DNA of 64,000 nt from JACCYQ01 sp036675565. GTDB lineage: Bacteria; Bacteroidota; Bacteroidia; Chitinophagales; Chitinophagaceae. Shown here piece after piece: positions 53,386 through 61,804 of this stretch. The notes below the pieces were generated by a model that was given only the letters and a program-made list of their open reading frames with translations, had not been told where the DNA came from and ran no database searches. Every line of letters begins with the position of its first letter. The stretch's first letter is position 1. Location of the stretch: assembly GCA_036675565.1 (NCBI GenBank), contig JAKFER010000243.1, positions 95,385 to 159,384 on the forward strand, in the 5' to 3' direction. The position numbers were made by a program, and so were the translations under genes.

Positions 53386-54054
53386 TCAGGATATTGCAAT
53401 TTCATTGACCAACGCTAAAGCTTCCTGCGTCAATTTTGTAATACCTGAAAAATTATTTTCGGCAATTAATTCTTTACTGACCAACTTACTACCCATTCCA
53501 ACCGCAACCACGCCCGATGCAAACCATGCCATTAAATTTTCCTTCTCTGCTTCTACTCCACCCGTCGGCATGAATTTCAAACCGGGAAATATATCTTTAA
53601 TAGCATGGATATAACCCGGACCCAATAAACTACCCGGGAAAATTTTTACCAATGATGCACCTGCATTTTCTGCAGCGGCAATTTCTGTTGCCGTCATACA
53701 TCCTGGTATCCACAATAAGTTGGCATCATGTGTTACGCTGGCAACTTCTTCATTCATTGAAGGACAAATAACATAATCAGCACCGGCTTGAATAAATTGT
53801 ATAGCCTGCACTTTATTCTTGATGGTCCCAATCCCTAAATGCAATCCAGGCCAGTTTGAATCGACCAAAGATTTCATAGCCGAAAAATTCGCCAATGCAT
53901 TTTCACCCCTGTTAGTATATTCCACTGTTCTTATACCGGCATCGTATAATGCCTGTAAAATTTTTATACTGGTTGATTCATTATCATGATAGAATAAAGG
54001 CAATAGCTTTTGCCCAAGTAACTGTTCTAAAACTTTTTGTTTTTTATTCATCAT
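53386..54054 (-). CDS. eda: KDPG / 4-hydroxy-2-oxoglutarate aldolase
   Basis: About 222 residues from the ATG at 54054 (MMNKKQKV). The open frame runs further upstream into kdgK, but a start there is unlikely. It is a class I aldolase splitting KDPG into pyruvate and glyceraldehyde-3-phosphate. The Schiff-base Lys sits in LVKIFPGSLLGPGYI, and EYTNRGENA and PTGGVEAE match the family. The start overlaps the end of kdgK by 11 bp. Confidence 0.93.
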   Translation of the reverse strand: MMNKKQKVLEQLLGQKLLPLFYHDNESTSIKILQALYDAGIRTVEYTNRGENALANFSAMKSLVDSNWPGLHLGIGTIKNKVQAIQFIQAGADYVICPSMNEEVASVTHDANLLWIPGCMTATEIAAAENAGASLVKIFPGSLLGPGYIHAIKDIFPGLKFMPTGGVEAEKENLMAWFASGVVAVGMGSKLVSKELIAENNFSGITKLTQEALALVNEIAIS

Positions 54055-55051
54055 AGGTAAAATTTTGGATCGCCTCGACAGTTGATGTTGTTGCATCTCC
54101 TGCTATAAATAATTTATTAAAAGCAGCTTGTACGGCAAAATCAATAGTTTGTTGAGGTGACCAGGTTTGCAGGTTGCTAAATATAAGGCCTGCCATAAAA
54201 CAATCACCACTTCCTACCCGGTCAAGTATTTTATTTGTTTTCTTTTCATTTGAAATAAAAAGTTTTCCCTGCTGATACAATGTGGCATAATATAGAATGC
54301 CTTCATCCTGGTTAAAGCGAAAAGTATTGGCAACCTGTTTGCAGTTGGGGAAATTTTTGATTAGTTCTAAAGATGTTCTTTCAGCCTGTGCCAGGTAACT
54401 ATTTTTATCAGAATTCATTTCAGGGTCAATGGTTATTCCCAGCATTTTTTCCGCGGCCCAAATATTTCCCATAACCAGGTTGCAATGCTGAACCAGTTCT
54501 GGCATTACTTCTTTTGGCTCTTGTCCATATTGCCAAAGCTTTTCCCGGTAATTTAAATCAACCGAAATAAATATATTTTTCTTTTCAGCAATTTCCAGCG
54601 CTTCCTTGCAAACCATTGCAACGTTTTTATTCAAAGCAGGATTGATGGCAGAAAAATGAAACCAATTAACATCAGAAAGTATAGTTTCCCAATCAAGCTG
54701 CCCGGGTTGCAGTTCTGAAAATGAAGAATGTGACCGGTCATAAATAACGCCGGCATTTTTTAAATCAGCACCCTGCGGTAAATAATAAGTCCCTATCCTG
54801 TTACCGGAAAAGATGACGGATGAAGTGTCAATATTTTTTTTATGAAGACTGTCTAAGATCTCTTTGGTCAGATAGTTTGCAGGAAGAGCAGTTCCATATT
54901 TTACGGGTGTTTTCCACTTTGCCAGGGCTGAAGCTACATTCAGTTCGGCTCCTCCGACATACACGGGCATCATGGCATCATTCATCCATCTACCCTGTAA
55001 CTGCGGAGAAAACCGGAGCAATAATTCACCAAAGCAAAATACTTTATCCAT
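54044..55051 (-). CDS. kdgK: 2-keto-3-deoxygluconate kinase (PfkB family)
   Basis: A 335-residue ribokinase-like enzyme phosphorylating KDG to KDPG. GGAELNVASALAKW is the N-terminal substrate motif, and DRVGSGDCFMAGLIF is the C-terminal ATP and catalytic Asp motif. Its neighbours uxaC and eda make KDG the expected substrate. The end overlaps the eda start. Confidence 0.92.
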   Translation of the reverse strand: MDKVFCFGELLLRFSPQLQGRWMNDAMMPVYVGGAELNVASALAKWKTPVKYGTALPANYLTKEILDSLHKKNIDTSSVIFSGNRIGTYYLPQGADLKNAGVIYDRSHSSFSELQPGQLDWETILSDVNWFHFSAINPALNKNVAMVCKEALEIAEKKNIFISVDLNYREKLWQYGQEPKEVMPELVQHCNLVMGNIWAAEKMLGITIDPEMNSDKNSYLAQAERTSLELIKNFPNCKQVANTFRFNQDEGILYYATLYQQGKLFISNEKKTNKILDRVGSGDCFMAGLIFSNLQTWSPQQTIDFAVQAAFNKLFIAGDATTSTVEAIQNFTYDE

Positions 55052-55075
55052 TTATTTAAGGAAATAATTTTTCGT

Positions 55076-56482
55076 TTATACGTCCCAGTTAAAATATTTT
55101 CGGGCATTTTTAAAGCTGATGTCTTCAATCACTTTGCCTATCCATGGAATATCGGCCGGCATTTCTCCTTTCTCTACTTCTTCGCCAAATAAATTGCATA
55201 GAATGCGTCTGAAATATTCATGTCGCGGATAGGATAGAAAACTTCTTGAATCGGTCAGCATACCCACAAACCTGCTCAGCAATCCCATGTTAGATAATGC
55301 GTTTATTTGCTTTACCATACCATCCTTCTGATCAAGAAACCACCAACCGGAGCCGAACTGTATTTTACCGGGGACAGATCCATCATTGAAATTGCCGATC
55401 ATGGTCGCTACTAATTCATTATCTCCGGGATTCAAATTATAAATAATCGTTTGTGCCAGCTGGTTATTCCGGTCAAGCCGGTCAAGAAATCGGGCAAGCA
55501 TTTGTCCCTGAGGAAAATCTCCAATGGAATCCCATCCTGTATCCGGGCCCAATTGTTTCAGCATGCGTGAATTATTATTCCGCAATGCGCCGATATGATA
55601 TTGCTGCACCCAACCTTTTTCCCAGTCCCAGGTAGCAAAAATGTGTAACAGGGCTGATTTAAATTTCAGGTTCTCTTCAAGAGATAATTCTTTTCCGGCA
55701 CGTAGCTTATTAAAAGCATTTACAATTTCCGCATCTGTATAATCTGCTGCATACACCTGCTCTAATCCGTGATCCGACACTGTGCATTGCATAGAGGCAA
55801 AATAATCATGTCTATGCTTTAATGCATCAAGGTATTGCGTCAGCGTTGCGATGTTCCGGTCAACAACTTTTTCCAGTTTACCTACATACTCGTTAAATGC
55901 TACCGCGCTGTCCGCATTCATGGCTTTATCAGGTCGAAAAGCAGGTAGCACTTTTACGCCAAAATTATCTTCTGCAATCTTACGGTGATGCTCAAGCGAA
56001 TCCAAAGGATCATCCGTTGTGCAGATCACTTTTACATTCATTTTAGTCACCAGGTTGCGCACTGAATATTCCGGCGTTTGTAGTTTGGCGGAACATTCTT
56101 CATAGATCTTTTCTGTCGTATGACTATCCAAAATGTCATGTATATCAAAATAACGCTGCAATTCAAGATGCGTCCAGTGGTATAAAGGATTGCGCAAAGT
56201 GTAAGGAACCGTCTCCGCCCACTTCATGAATTTCTCAGCATCCGGTTTATTGCCCGTGCAATAACTTTCATCCACGCCATTTGTACGCATGGCCCGCCAT
56301 TTATAATGATCGCCATATAACCATACCTGGGCCAGGTTTTCAAACTGGTGATCATTGGCAATCTGGTCTGGCGGAAGGTGACAGTGATAATCAATGATGG
56401 GCATCTTTTTCGCATACTCATGATAGAGCGTTTGCGCTGTCTTATTGGTTAACAAGAAATTTTCGTCGAGAAATTTTTTCAT
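55076..56482 (-). CDS. uxaC: Uronate isomerase
   Basis: A 468-residue amidohydrolase-fold isomerase turning galacturonate into tagaturonate and glucuronate into fructuronate. IDYHCHLPP (about 31-39) bears the first metal-binding His pair; TTDDPLDSLEHH, FNDGSVPGKIQFGSGWWFLD and TDSRSFLSYPRHEYFRRI are further UxaC blocks. Normal length. It is followed by kdgK after 24 bp. Upstream is an unusual 190-bp gap before uxaA. Confidence 0.96.
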   Translation of the reverse strand: MKKFLDENFLLTNKTAQTLYHEYAKKMPIIDYHCHLPPDQIANDHQFENLAQVWLYGDHYKWRAMRTNGVDESYCTGNKPDAEKFMKWAETVPYTLRNPLYHWTHLELQRYFDIHDILDSHTTEKIYEECSAKLQTPEYSVRNLVTKMNVKVICTTDDPLDSLEHHRKIAEDNFGVKVLPAFRPDKAMNADSAVAFNEYVGKLEKVVDRNIATLTQYLDALKHRHDYFASMQCTVSDHGLEQVYAADYTDAEIVNAFNKLRAGKELSLEENLKFKSALLHIFATWDWEKGWVQQYHIGALRNNNSRMLKQLGPDTGWDSIGDFPQGQMLARFLDRLDRNNQLAQTIIYNLNPGDNELVATMIGNFNDGSVPGKIQFGSGWWFLDQKDGMVKQINALSNMGLLSRFVGMLTDSRSFLSYPRHEYFRRILCNLFGEEVEKGEMPADIPWIGKVIEDISFKNARKYFNWDV

Positions 56483-56672
56483 TTGTCAGCTTTATTACTA
56501 CTATTTAACTCCTGTTGTGTCACTCCCTTTTACGTCAACAACAACTTCGGCAATGTATATTCATCCTACTGATCACTGCCGTACAGATAATGTGATTGTT
56601 TCAACCCCGATTAATCGGGTCAGGCCCAACCCCGAAGCCATAAAAAAAACAGCCGGTATTAAAAATACGTGT
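56483..56672 (-). pseudogene. Possible remnant ORF between uxaA and uxaC
   Basis: This is the only sizeable gap in the otherwise tight galacturonate cluster. One minus-strand frame reads through IPAVFFMASGLGLTRLIGVE and TITLSVRQ, then two TGA codons three codons apart, then IYIAEVVVDVKGSDTTGVK and TAG. The text looks protein-like, as if two Trp codons had become TGA. I cannot name a parent protein. The gap also holds a CCCGATTAATCGGG palindrome. Chance is a fair alternative. Confidence 0.2.
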
Positions 56673-58322
56673 TTATAAAGAGACCCCTCTTTTCCATGGA
56701 ATAAAATCATTTTGTTCATTTCTTACTGCGGCTACCACAATTTCACCACTGGCCACCTGTATTACGTAATCTAAAATACGTTCACCTGCCTGTTCAATGG
56801 TTTCCGTTCCTTCAATTACAGTTCCTGTATTGATATCAATGATATCCTGCATGCGGTTATACATATCCGTATTACTGGAAATTTTGACCACCGGCGCAAT
56901 TGGATTGCCAGTCGGCGTTCCCAACCCTGTTGTGAATAACACAATATTGGCACCAGAGCCCACTTCGGCTGTAGTACTTTCCACATCATTCCCCGGCGTA
57001 CACAACAGGTTCAGTCCATTTTCGGTTACTGGTTCAGGATAGTCGAGCACCGCAACTACTGGTGATGTGCCACCTTTTTTTGCGGCACCTGCCGATTTAA
57101 TCGCATCTGTTATCAATCCATCTTTGATATTGCCAGGAGAAGGATTCATATCGAAACCCGATCCGGATGCAATGGCTTTTGCATTGTATGCTTTCATCAG
57201 GGAACTGAAGCGTTCCGCTACATCTTCCGTAACACACCGGTCACTGATATTTTGTTCAACACCACATAATTCCGGAAACTCGGCAAGGATGACCGAACCG
57301 CCAAGCGAGACCAGTAAATCGGAAGTGTAACCGATGGCAGGATTTGCAGAAATTCCACTGAAACCATCGGAGCCGCCGCATTCCAGGCCGATGCATAATT
57401 TATTGAGTGGTGCAGGTGCCCGTTGCATTTTATTGGCTTTAACCAAACCTTCAAAAGTTTGTTTGATAGCTGCAGATAACAATGCAGATTCGGTTCCCAT
57501 TTTTTGTTGCTCCAAAATATACAAGGACTTATTAAAAGAAGCATCACGCTTTGCTATTTCATATTGCAGCATTTCTACCTGTGCATTCTGGCAACCCAAA
57601 CTTAAAACCGTAGCACCAGCTACATTCGGATGGGTTATGTAACCCGCAAGCAAGCCACAAAGTGCCTGCGCATCCTGCCTTGTTCCACCACAACCACCTG
57701 AATGATTTAAAAATTTTATTCCATCAACATTAGGAAACAACTGGTTTTCTTTTACACCATTTAAAGAAATCGTTTCAGCATAAGTAATGGATTCAAGGTC
57801 GGTTCCCTGTTTGTATGCGTTGATCAGTTGCCTGGTAAATGTTTTAAATTTTTGCGGTTTGGTATACCCTAATTCCTCCAGTAAAGTTTCCCGCAAAGTA
57901 TCGAGGTTTCGATTTTCGCAAAATACCATTGGAACAATCAACCAGTAATTAGCAGTGCCCACTTTTCCGTCTGGGCGGTGAAAACCATTAAAGCTTCTTG
58001 CTTTGAATTTGCTGTTATCAGGTAGATGCCATTCAAGATTTCTTTTACCAATGGTAAATTCACTGGCAGCATGTTTTACATTGGAAACGGTTATAACCGT
58101 TCCTTTCTGCAAAGCATGGCGGGTTTTTCCAACCAGCACTCCATACATAATAATCGGATCGCCTTCCTGCATATCCTGCATCACAAACTTATGTTTGGCA
58201 GGCACCCTTGCAGGTAGCAGGTATTCTTCACCGTTATACACAACCGGATCGCCCTGCTCCATGTTACTGAGGGCAACCAGGACATTATCCTGAGGGTGTA
58301 TCCTGGTTAGTTTATGATTCAT
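56673..58322 (-). CDS. uxaA: Altronate dehydratase, fused UxaA form
   Basis: About 549 residues from the ATG at 58322 (MNHKLTRIHPQDN); a longer frame from 58352 would run into uxaB. It dehydrates altronate to KDG. An N-terminal SAF domain (about 1-85) is joined to the main catalytic domain, with NHSGGCGGTRQDAQAL (cluster-like Cys/Gly-rich turn), LECGGSDGFSGISANPAIG and LFTTGLGTPTGNPIAPV. Normal length. Its ATG overlaps the end of uxaB by 11 bp. Confidence 0.95.
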   Translation of the reverse strand: MNHKLTRIHPQDNVLVALSNMEQGDPVVYNGEEYLLPARVPAKHKFVMQDMQEGDPIIMYGVLVGKTRHALQKGTVITVSNVKHAASEFTIGKRNLEWHLPDNSKFKARSFNGFHRPDGKVGTANYWLIVPMVFCENRNLDTLRETLLEELGYTKPQKFKTFTRQLINAYKQGTDLESITYAETISLNGVKENQLFPNVDGIKFLNHSGGCGGTRQDAQALCGLLAGYITHPNVAGATVLSLGCQNAQVEMLQYEIAKRDASFNKSLYILEQQKMGTESALLSAAIKQTFEGLVKANKMQRAPAPLNKLCIGLECGGSDGFSGISANPAIGYTSDLLVSLGGSVILAEFPELCGVEQNISDRCVTEDVAERFSSLMKAYNAKAIASGSGFDMNPSPGNIKDGLITDAIKSAGAAKKGGTSPVVAVLDYPEPVTENGLNLLCTPGNDVESTTAEVGSGANIVLFTTGLGTPTGNPIAPVVKISSNTDMYNRMQDIIDINTGTVIEGTETIEQAGERILDYVIQVASGEIVVAAVRNEQNDFIPWKRGVSL

Positions 58323-59835
58323 TTGGCTGGTACATTTTAGAAAGATCTTCAAGAGCGGACCTGCTACCGTTTTCCAGTACCTTGTTTAATTTATGTGTAA
58401 CCGATTGTTGAAAGCCGGGGAGTAAACTTAAATCGGCACCCCAGTATTCATGATCGGCTAAGACCTCTTTCACCAAAGAAGCTACTGACAATCCTGCCCA
58501 ACGCTTGTAAAACTCTGGGGCCATATCATCCTGGATTGGATATTCTTTTTCCTGGTGTAAACCAAAATATTCATCCCCTTTTATAATAACCGGCTTCGTA
58601 AAAGCAATATATGCCGCAAACCCAAGTGCGAACAATTCCGGCACCTGGTCACTTTTCAAGTAATGATTAATAAGCATCGGTATACAACGCAATTTCATTT
58701 TTGCACTATAATTCATGGTAATGCTGATCCAATGATGCCGGATATAAGGATTGCGAAATCTTTCCAGGACCGTTTCTCCAAATGCCACAGCATCCTGCAA
58801 TTCGATAGAATATGGTATGGCTGGTGCCAATTCAAACTGCATCAGGTTGCTTACATAATGCGAAATGGTTTCAACTTCCATAGCGGCATTCACCGTTTCA
58901 CAACCTGACAAAAATGCAAGTCCGCAACTCAAAGTATGTGTTCCATTCAGCAACCTTAATTTGAGTTCCCGGTATTTATTTATATCCGGTACAACGACTA
59001 TTGATTCATCTGATGCAGCAAATGAAAGAATATTTTTTACTTTCTCATCGCCTTCAATTGCCCACAATGCATAAACCTCGGACATGATCAACAAGTCATC
59101 TTCATAACCCAGATTGGTTTCAATATCCTTTTTAATTTCGGCAGCAGGCTTTCCCGGAACAATGCGATCAACCAATGAATTACAAAAATGATTATGATTT
59201 TCAAGCCACTCAATAAATTCATCGGGCAAGCTGTTTAAATGGGCAAGTTCTAAAACAATGGATTGAAGTTTACTTCCATTTTCTGTGATCAGCTCAGTGG
59301 GAATGATCACCATCCCGCTGCGGGCACTCCCACCAAAAGCCTGGAAACGTTCAAACAAAAAGGCCAGCAGTTTTCCGGGAAATGAAACAGGGGGATGACT
59401 CCTGGTATCATCATTCACCAATTGAATACCAACTTCCGTAGTGTTGGAGATAATTACCTGCAGGTTACTGTTATGAGCACATTCCAAAACTCTTTTCCAT
59501 TCGGTGCCTGCATTTAATACCCGGCTGATGGAAGAATTAATAATATTTGACTCTACCAGCTGGCCTTCTTTAATTCCTCTTAAACTATGTGTAAATAATC
59601 CATCCTGTTTTTCATAAGCCGATGTATCACCATGTGAAGTAGATTTAATCACCACAATCCTTCCATTAAATTTCCCTTCCCGGTTTGCCTTGTCAATAAA
59701 ATAATCAGGCAGGCCCCTAAGCAATACGCCTGTTCCAAACTGCAACACCTTTTCCGGAAGTTCAAAAATGGATTCGTCCGGAACTTCAACAGCATCGGAA
59801 GAAATATTTTTTAAAGTATATCTTGAAAGTTTCAT
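58312..59835 (-). CDS. uxaB: Tagaturonate reductase (altronate oxidoreductase)
   Basis: About 507 residues from the ATG at 59835, which follows the pectinesterase stop by 4 bp; an upstream in-frame ATG at 59862 would overlap that gene. It belongs to the long-chain mannitol-dehydrogenase family and reduces tagaturonate to altronate with NADH. VLQFGTGVLLRGLPDYFID is the nucleotide site. KLRLLNGTHTLSCGLAFLSG holds the catalytic Lys/Asn/His set of the family. Confidence 0.94.
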   Translation of the reverse strand: MKLSRYTLKNISSDAVEVPDESIFELPEKVLQFGTGVLLRGLPDYFIDKANREGKFNGRIVVIKSTSHGDTSAYEKQDGLFTHSLRGIKEGQLVESNIINSSISRVLNAGTEWKRVLECAHNSNLQVIISNTTEVGIQLVNDDTRSHPPVSFPGKLLAFLFERFQAFGGSARSGMVIIPTELITENGSKLQSIVLELAHLNSLPDEFIEWLENHNHFCNSLVDRIVPGKPAAEIKKDIETNLGYEDDLLIMSEVYALWAIEGDEKVKNILSFAASDESIVVVPDINKYRELKLRLLNGTHTLSCGLAFLSGCETVNAAMEVETISHYVSNLMQFELAPAIPYSIELQDAVAFGETVLERFRNPYIRHHWISITMNYSAKMKLRCIPMLINHYLKSDQVPELFALGFAAYIAFTKPVIIKGDEYFGLHQEKEYPIQDDMAPEFYKRWAGLSVASLVKEVLADHEYWGADLSLLPGFQQSVTHKLNKVLENGSRSALEDLSKMYQPNES

Positions 59836-59839
59836 GATC

Positions 59840-61804
59840 TCAGTACTTTTCTTTTTTGTCACTCCATTCTACTGCTTCGCGTTGAAGGAAGTTTTCAAAA
59901 TATTTTTTATCAGTAAATTGTTTATCTGTTTGCTCCCAACCGGCATAGAACCTGAAAATGACGGGTTCATTATTTTGTATGGCCATTGACAGGGTATAGC
60001 TGTTGACTATACCACTACCTGTATTTGGTGTTGCGCCATATTTTGGATCATTCTTTTGATCCGTCATAACGGCCATGCCCAGGTGAGATCCATCATCTGC
60101 CTGTTTATCGTGTGTGTATAAAATACCTTTATTTCCCTGTGAGAATTGAAATGACTCAGGCGCCTTAAAATTCACTATGCCTGTCACCAGCCTTTCATCA
60201 CCTTTTAAACCGGAAACCGTAACCTTACTTTCATAATAATATTTACCCGGCTCCATACGGATCTCCTCTGTAACCTGGTAGGTTCTGCCCAGCAGTTTCC
60301 AGTTTTTATAATGCAGGCGAAAAATGGCTTCATCTCTTTTGTTTCTGACCAACTCATAAGATGTTTGCTCTATGCCTGTTCCACCCAATCTTACCAATGT
60401 ATCAACACCCTTTTTATTTTTTATGTGCAATGCAATTGAACCGGCACCTAAAGAAGCGCCGACTTTCAAAATATCCATTCCCCAATTTGGATCAAACTGG
60501 TGATAATATTTATCTCCATGCGTGCCTACGGTATCCAAAACAATGTTCGATGTGGTTTTACCAAAAATATCCTTTGCATTACGAACGTCAAGGTATAACC
60601 GAAAACCAACCTTATCATTTTCCCAAACAGGGCCCTCTGACTGGTAATACGGGATGGATGTCTTGGTAAAATCATTTGCCGGGTGATTGGCCGGCATTAA
60701 TTCAGACAGCAGCGGAAGTGTGTAACTACTGTCATTATTTCGTTTGGTTAACTGCACATAAGCCGAAGGCGAAGCCGGTGATTCGGGATTCCATTGACCT
60801 TTAAACAACCATTGCGGTGTGATTTCTGAAACAGCAGGCGAACCGGGTGCAGTTTTTAAATTATTGGCATGCCATGCAAAATCACCGCCTTCGCGATGGG
60901 TTGAATGGTAATAAACTCTCCTTCCCCATTTAATTTCATTGGAGGTTGGCACCAGGTAAATATCCCGGTCTGCCATATTTGATGGGAATTTACAGCCGAT
61001 TAAATAGAACTGTGCATCCCGGTGATATCTCCCAAGGTTGAATCCATCAAACCCTTTGAATGTACAATTCTTTAAAATTGTTTTTGAATCTTCATAACGC
61101 GAACCATCATGCCAAATGGCTGCCGTACCTGTATGTACTATAAATTCACAATCCTCGGCCCAGGCCCAACCGCGGGGACAATAAAAATCAACCCCGCCTT
61201 CCATTGTGCAATTTTTAAAATAAAACATTCCAATCTCTACATTCCATGGACTTACCGTATCACCACCATAGGCTTTGAAATGACAATTCAAGGCTTTCAA
61301 ACGGGTACCATGCATGGTACGCATAGCCATCTGGTGACTTTTTGCAGAAATAGTTTTGGTACTTGAAGAATCATTCGGACATGGAATAGTCATTTGATTT
61401 TCTTGTTCAAAACCAAAATTGTTGATGACGGTTAAATTCTGAAGGGTGATATCATCTGCAGATATATTCAATGTTGCCACTCCCCAGTCTTCGTTATGCA
61501 GGCAACGCCACGCATCCCTTGCAATAGATTGGGTGATGATCGTTTTACTGCGGTCCTCACCGATTAACCAGATATTATTTTTTTCGAGGTAGATCTTTTC
61601 TTTGTAAATGCCATTCCGGATTAAAATCTTACGGGGTTGCACAGCCGAAGATGGCAAACTGTTAATAGCTGCCTGTATAGAACGAAAATCTCCACTGCCA
61701 TCAGTTGATACCACGATTTGAAAATCGGCGGGCAATTTCGCAAATGCATTAAAATAAAAAAGCGATAATATGGATATAAATAATATGGTTAAAGATCTTT
61801 TCAA
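59840..61804 (-). CDS. Secreted pectinesterase-DUF4861 fusion protein
   Basis: A 654-residue exported protein that starts with TTG at 61804, in a TTGA overlap with the stop of the GH88/105 gene. After the signal peptide (about 1-22, ending NAFA) comes a pectinesterase beta-helix (about 28-330): FRSIQAAINSLPS, GVDFYCPRG (catalytic Asp in the usual GxVDFIFG place) and KWGRRVYYHS (Arg motif). A second domain (about 375-645) matches DUF4861, with YYQSEGPVWENDKVGFRLYLDVRN and the closing NEPVIFRFYAGWEQTD. The fusion fits combined removal of methyl esters and processing of unsaturated or acidic oligogalacturonides. DUF4861 has no proven activity. Confidence 0.9.
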   Translation of the reverse strand: MKRSLTILFISILSLFYFNAFAKLPADFQIVVSTDGSGDFRSIQAAINSLPSSAVQPRKILIRNGIYKEKIYLEKNNIWLIGEDRSKTIITQSIARDAWRCLHNEDWGVATLNISADDITLQNLTVINNFGFEQENQMTIPCPNDSSSTKTISAKSHQMAMRTMHGTRLKALNCHFKAYGGDTVSPWNVEIGMFYFKNCTMEGGVDFYCPRGWAWAEDCEFIVHTGTAAIWHDGSRYEDSKTILKNCTFKGFDGFNLGRYHRDAQFYLIGCKFPSNMADRDIYLVPTSNEIKWGRRVYYHSTHREGGDFAWHANNLKTAPGSPAVSEITPQWLFKGQWNPESPASPSAYVQLTKRNNDSSYTLPLLSELMPANHPANDFTKTSIPYYQSEGPVWENDKVGFRLYLDVRNAKDIFGKTTSNIVLDTVGTHGDKYYHQFDPNWGMDILKVGASLGAGSIALHIKNKKGVDTLVRLGGTGIEQTSYELVRNKRDEAIFRLHYKNWKLLGRTYQVTEEIRMEPGKYYYESKVTVSGLKGDERLVTGIVNFKAPESFQFSQGNKGILYTHDKQADDGSHLGMAVMTDQKNDPKYGATPNTGSGIVNSYTLSMAIQNNEPVIFRFYAGWEQTDKQFTDKKYFENFLQREAVEWSDKKEKY

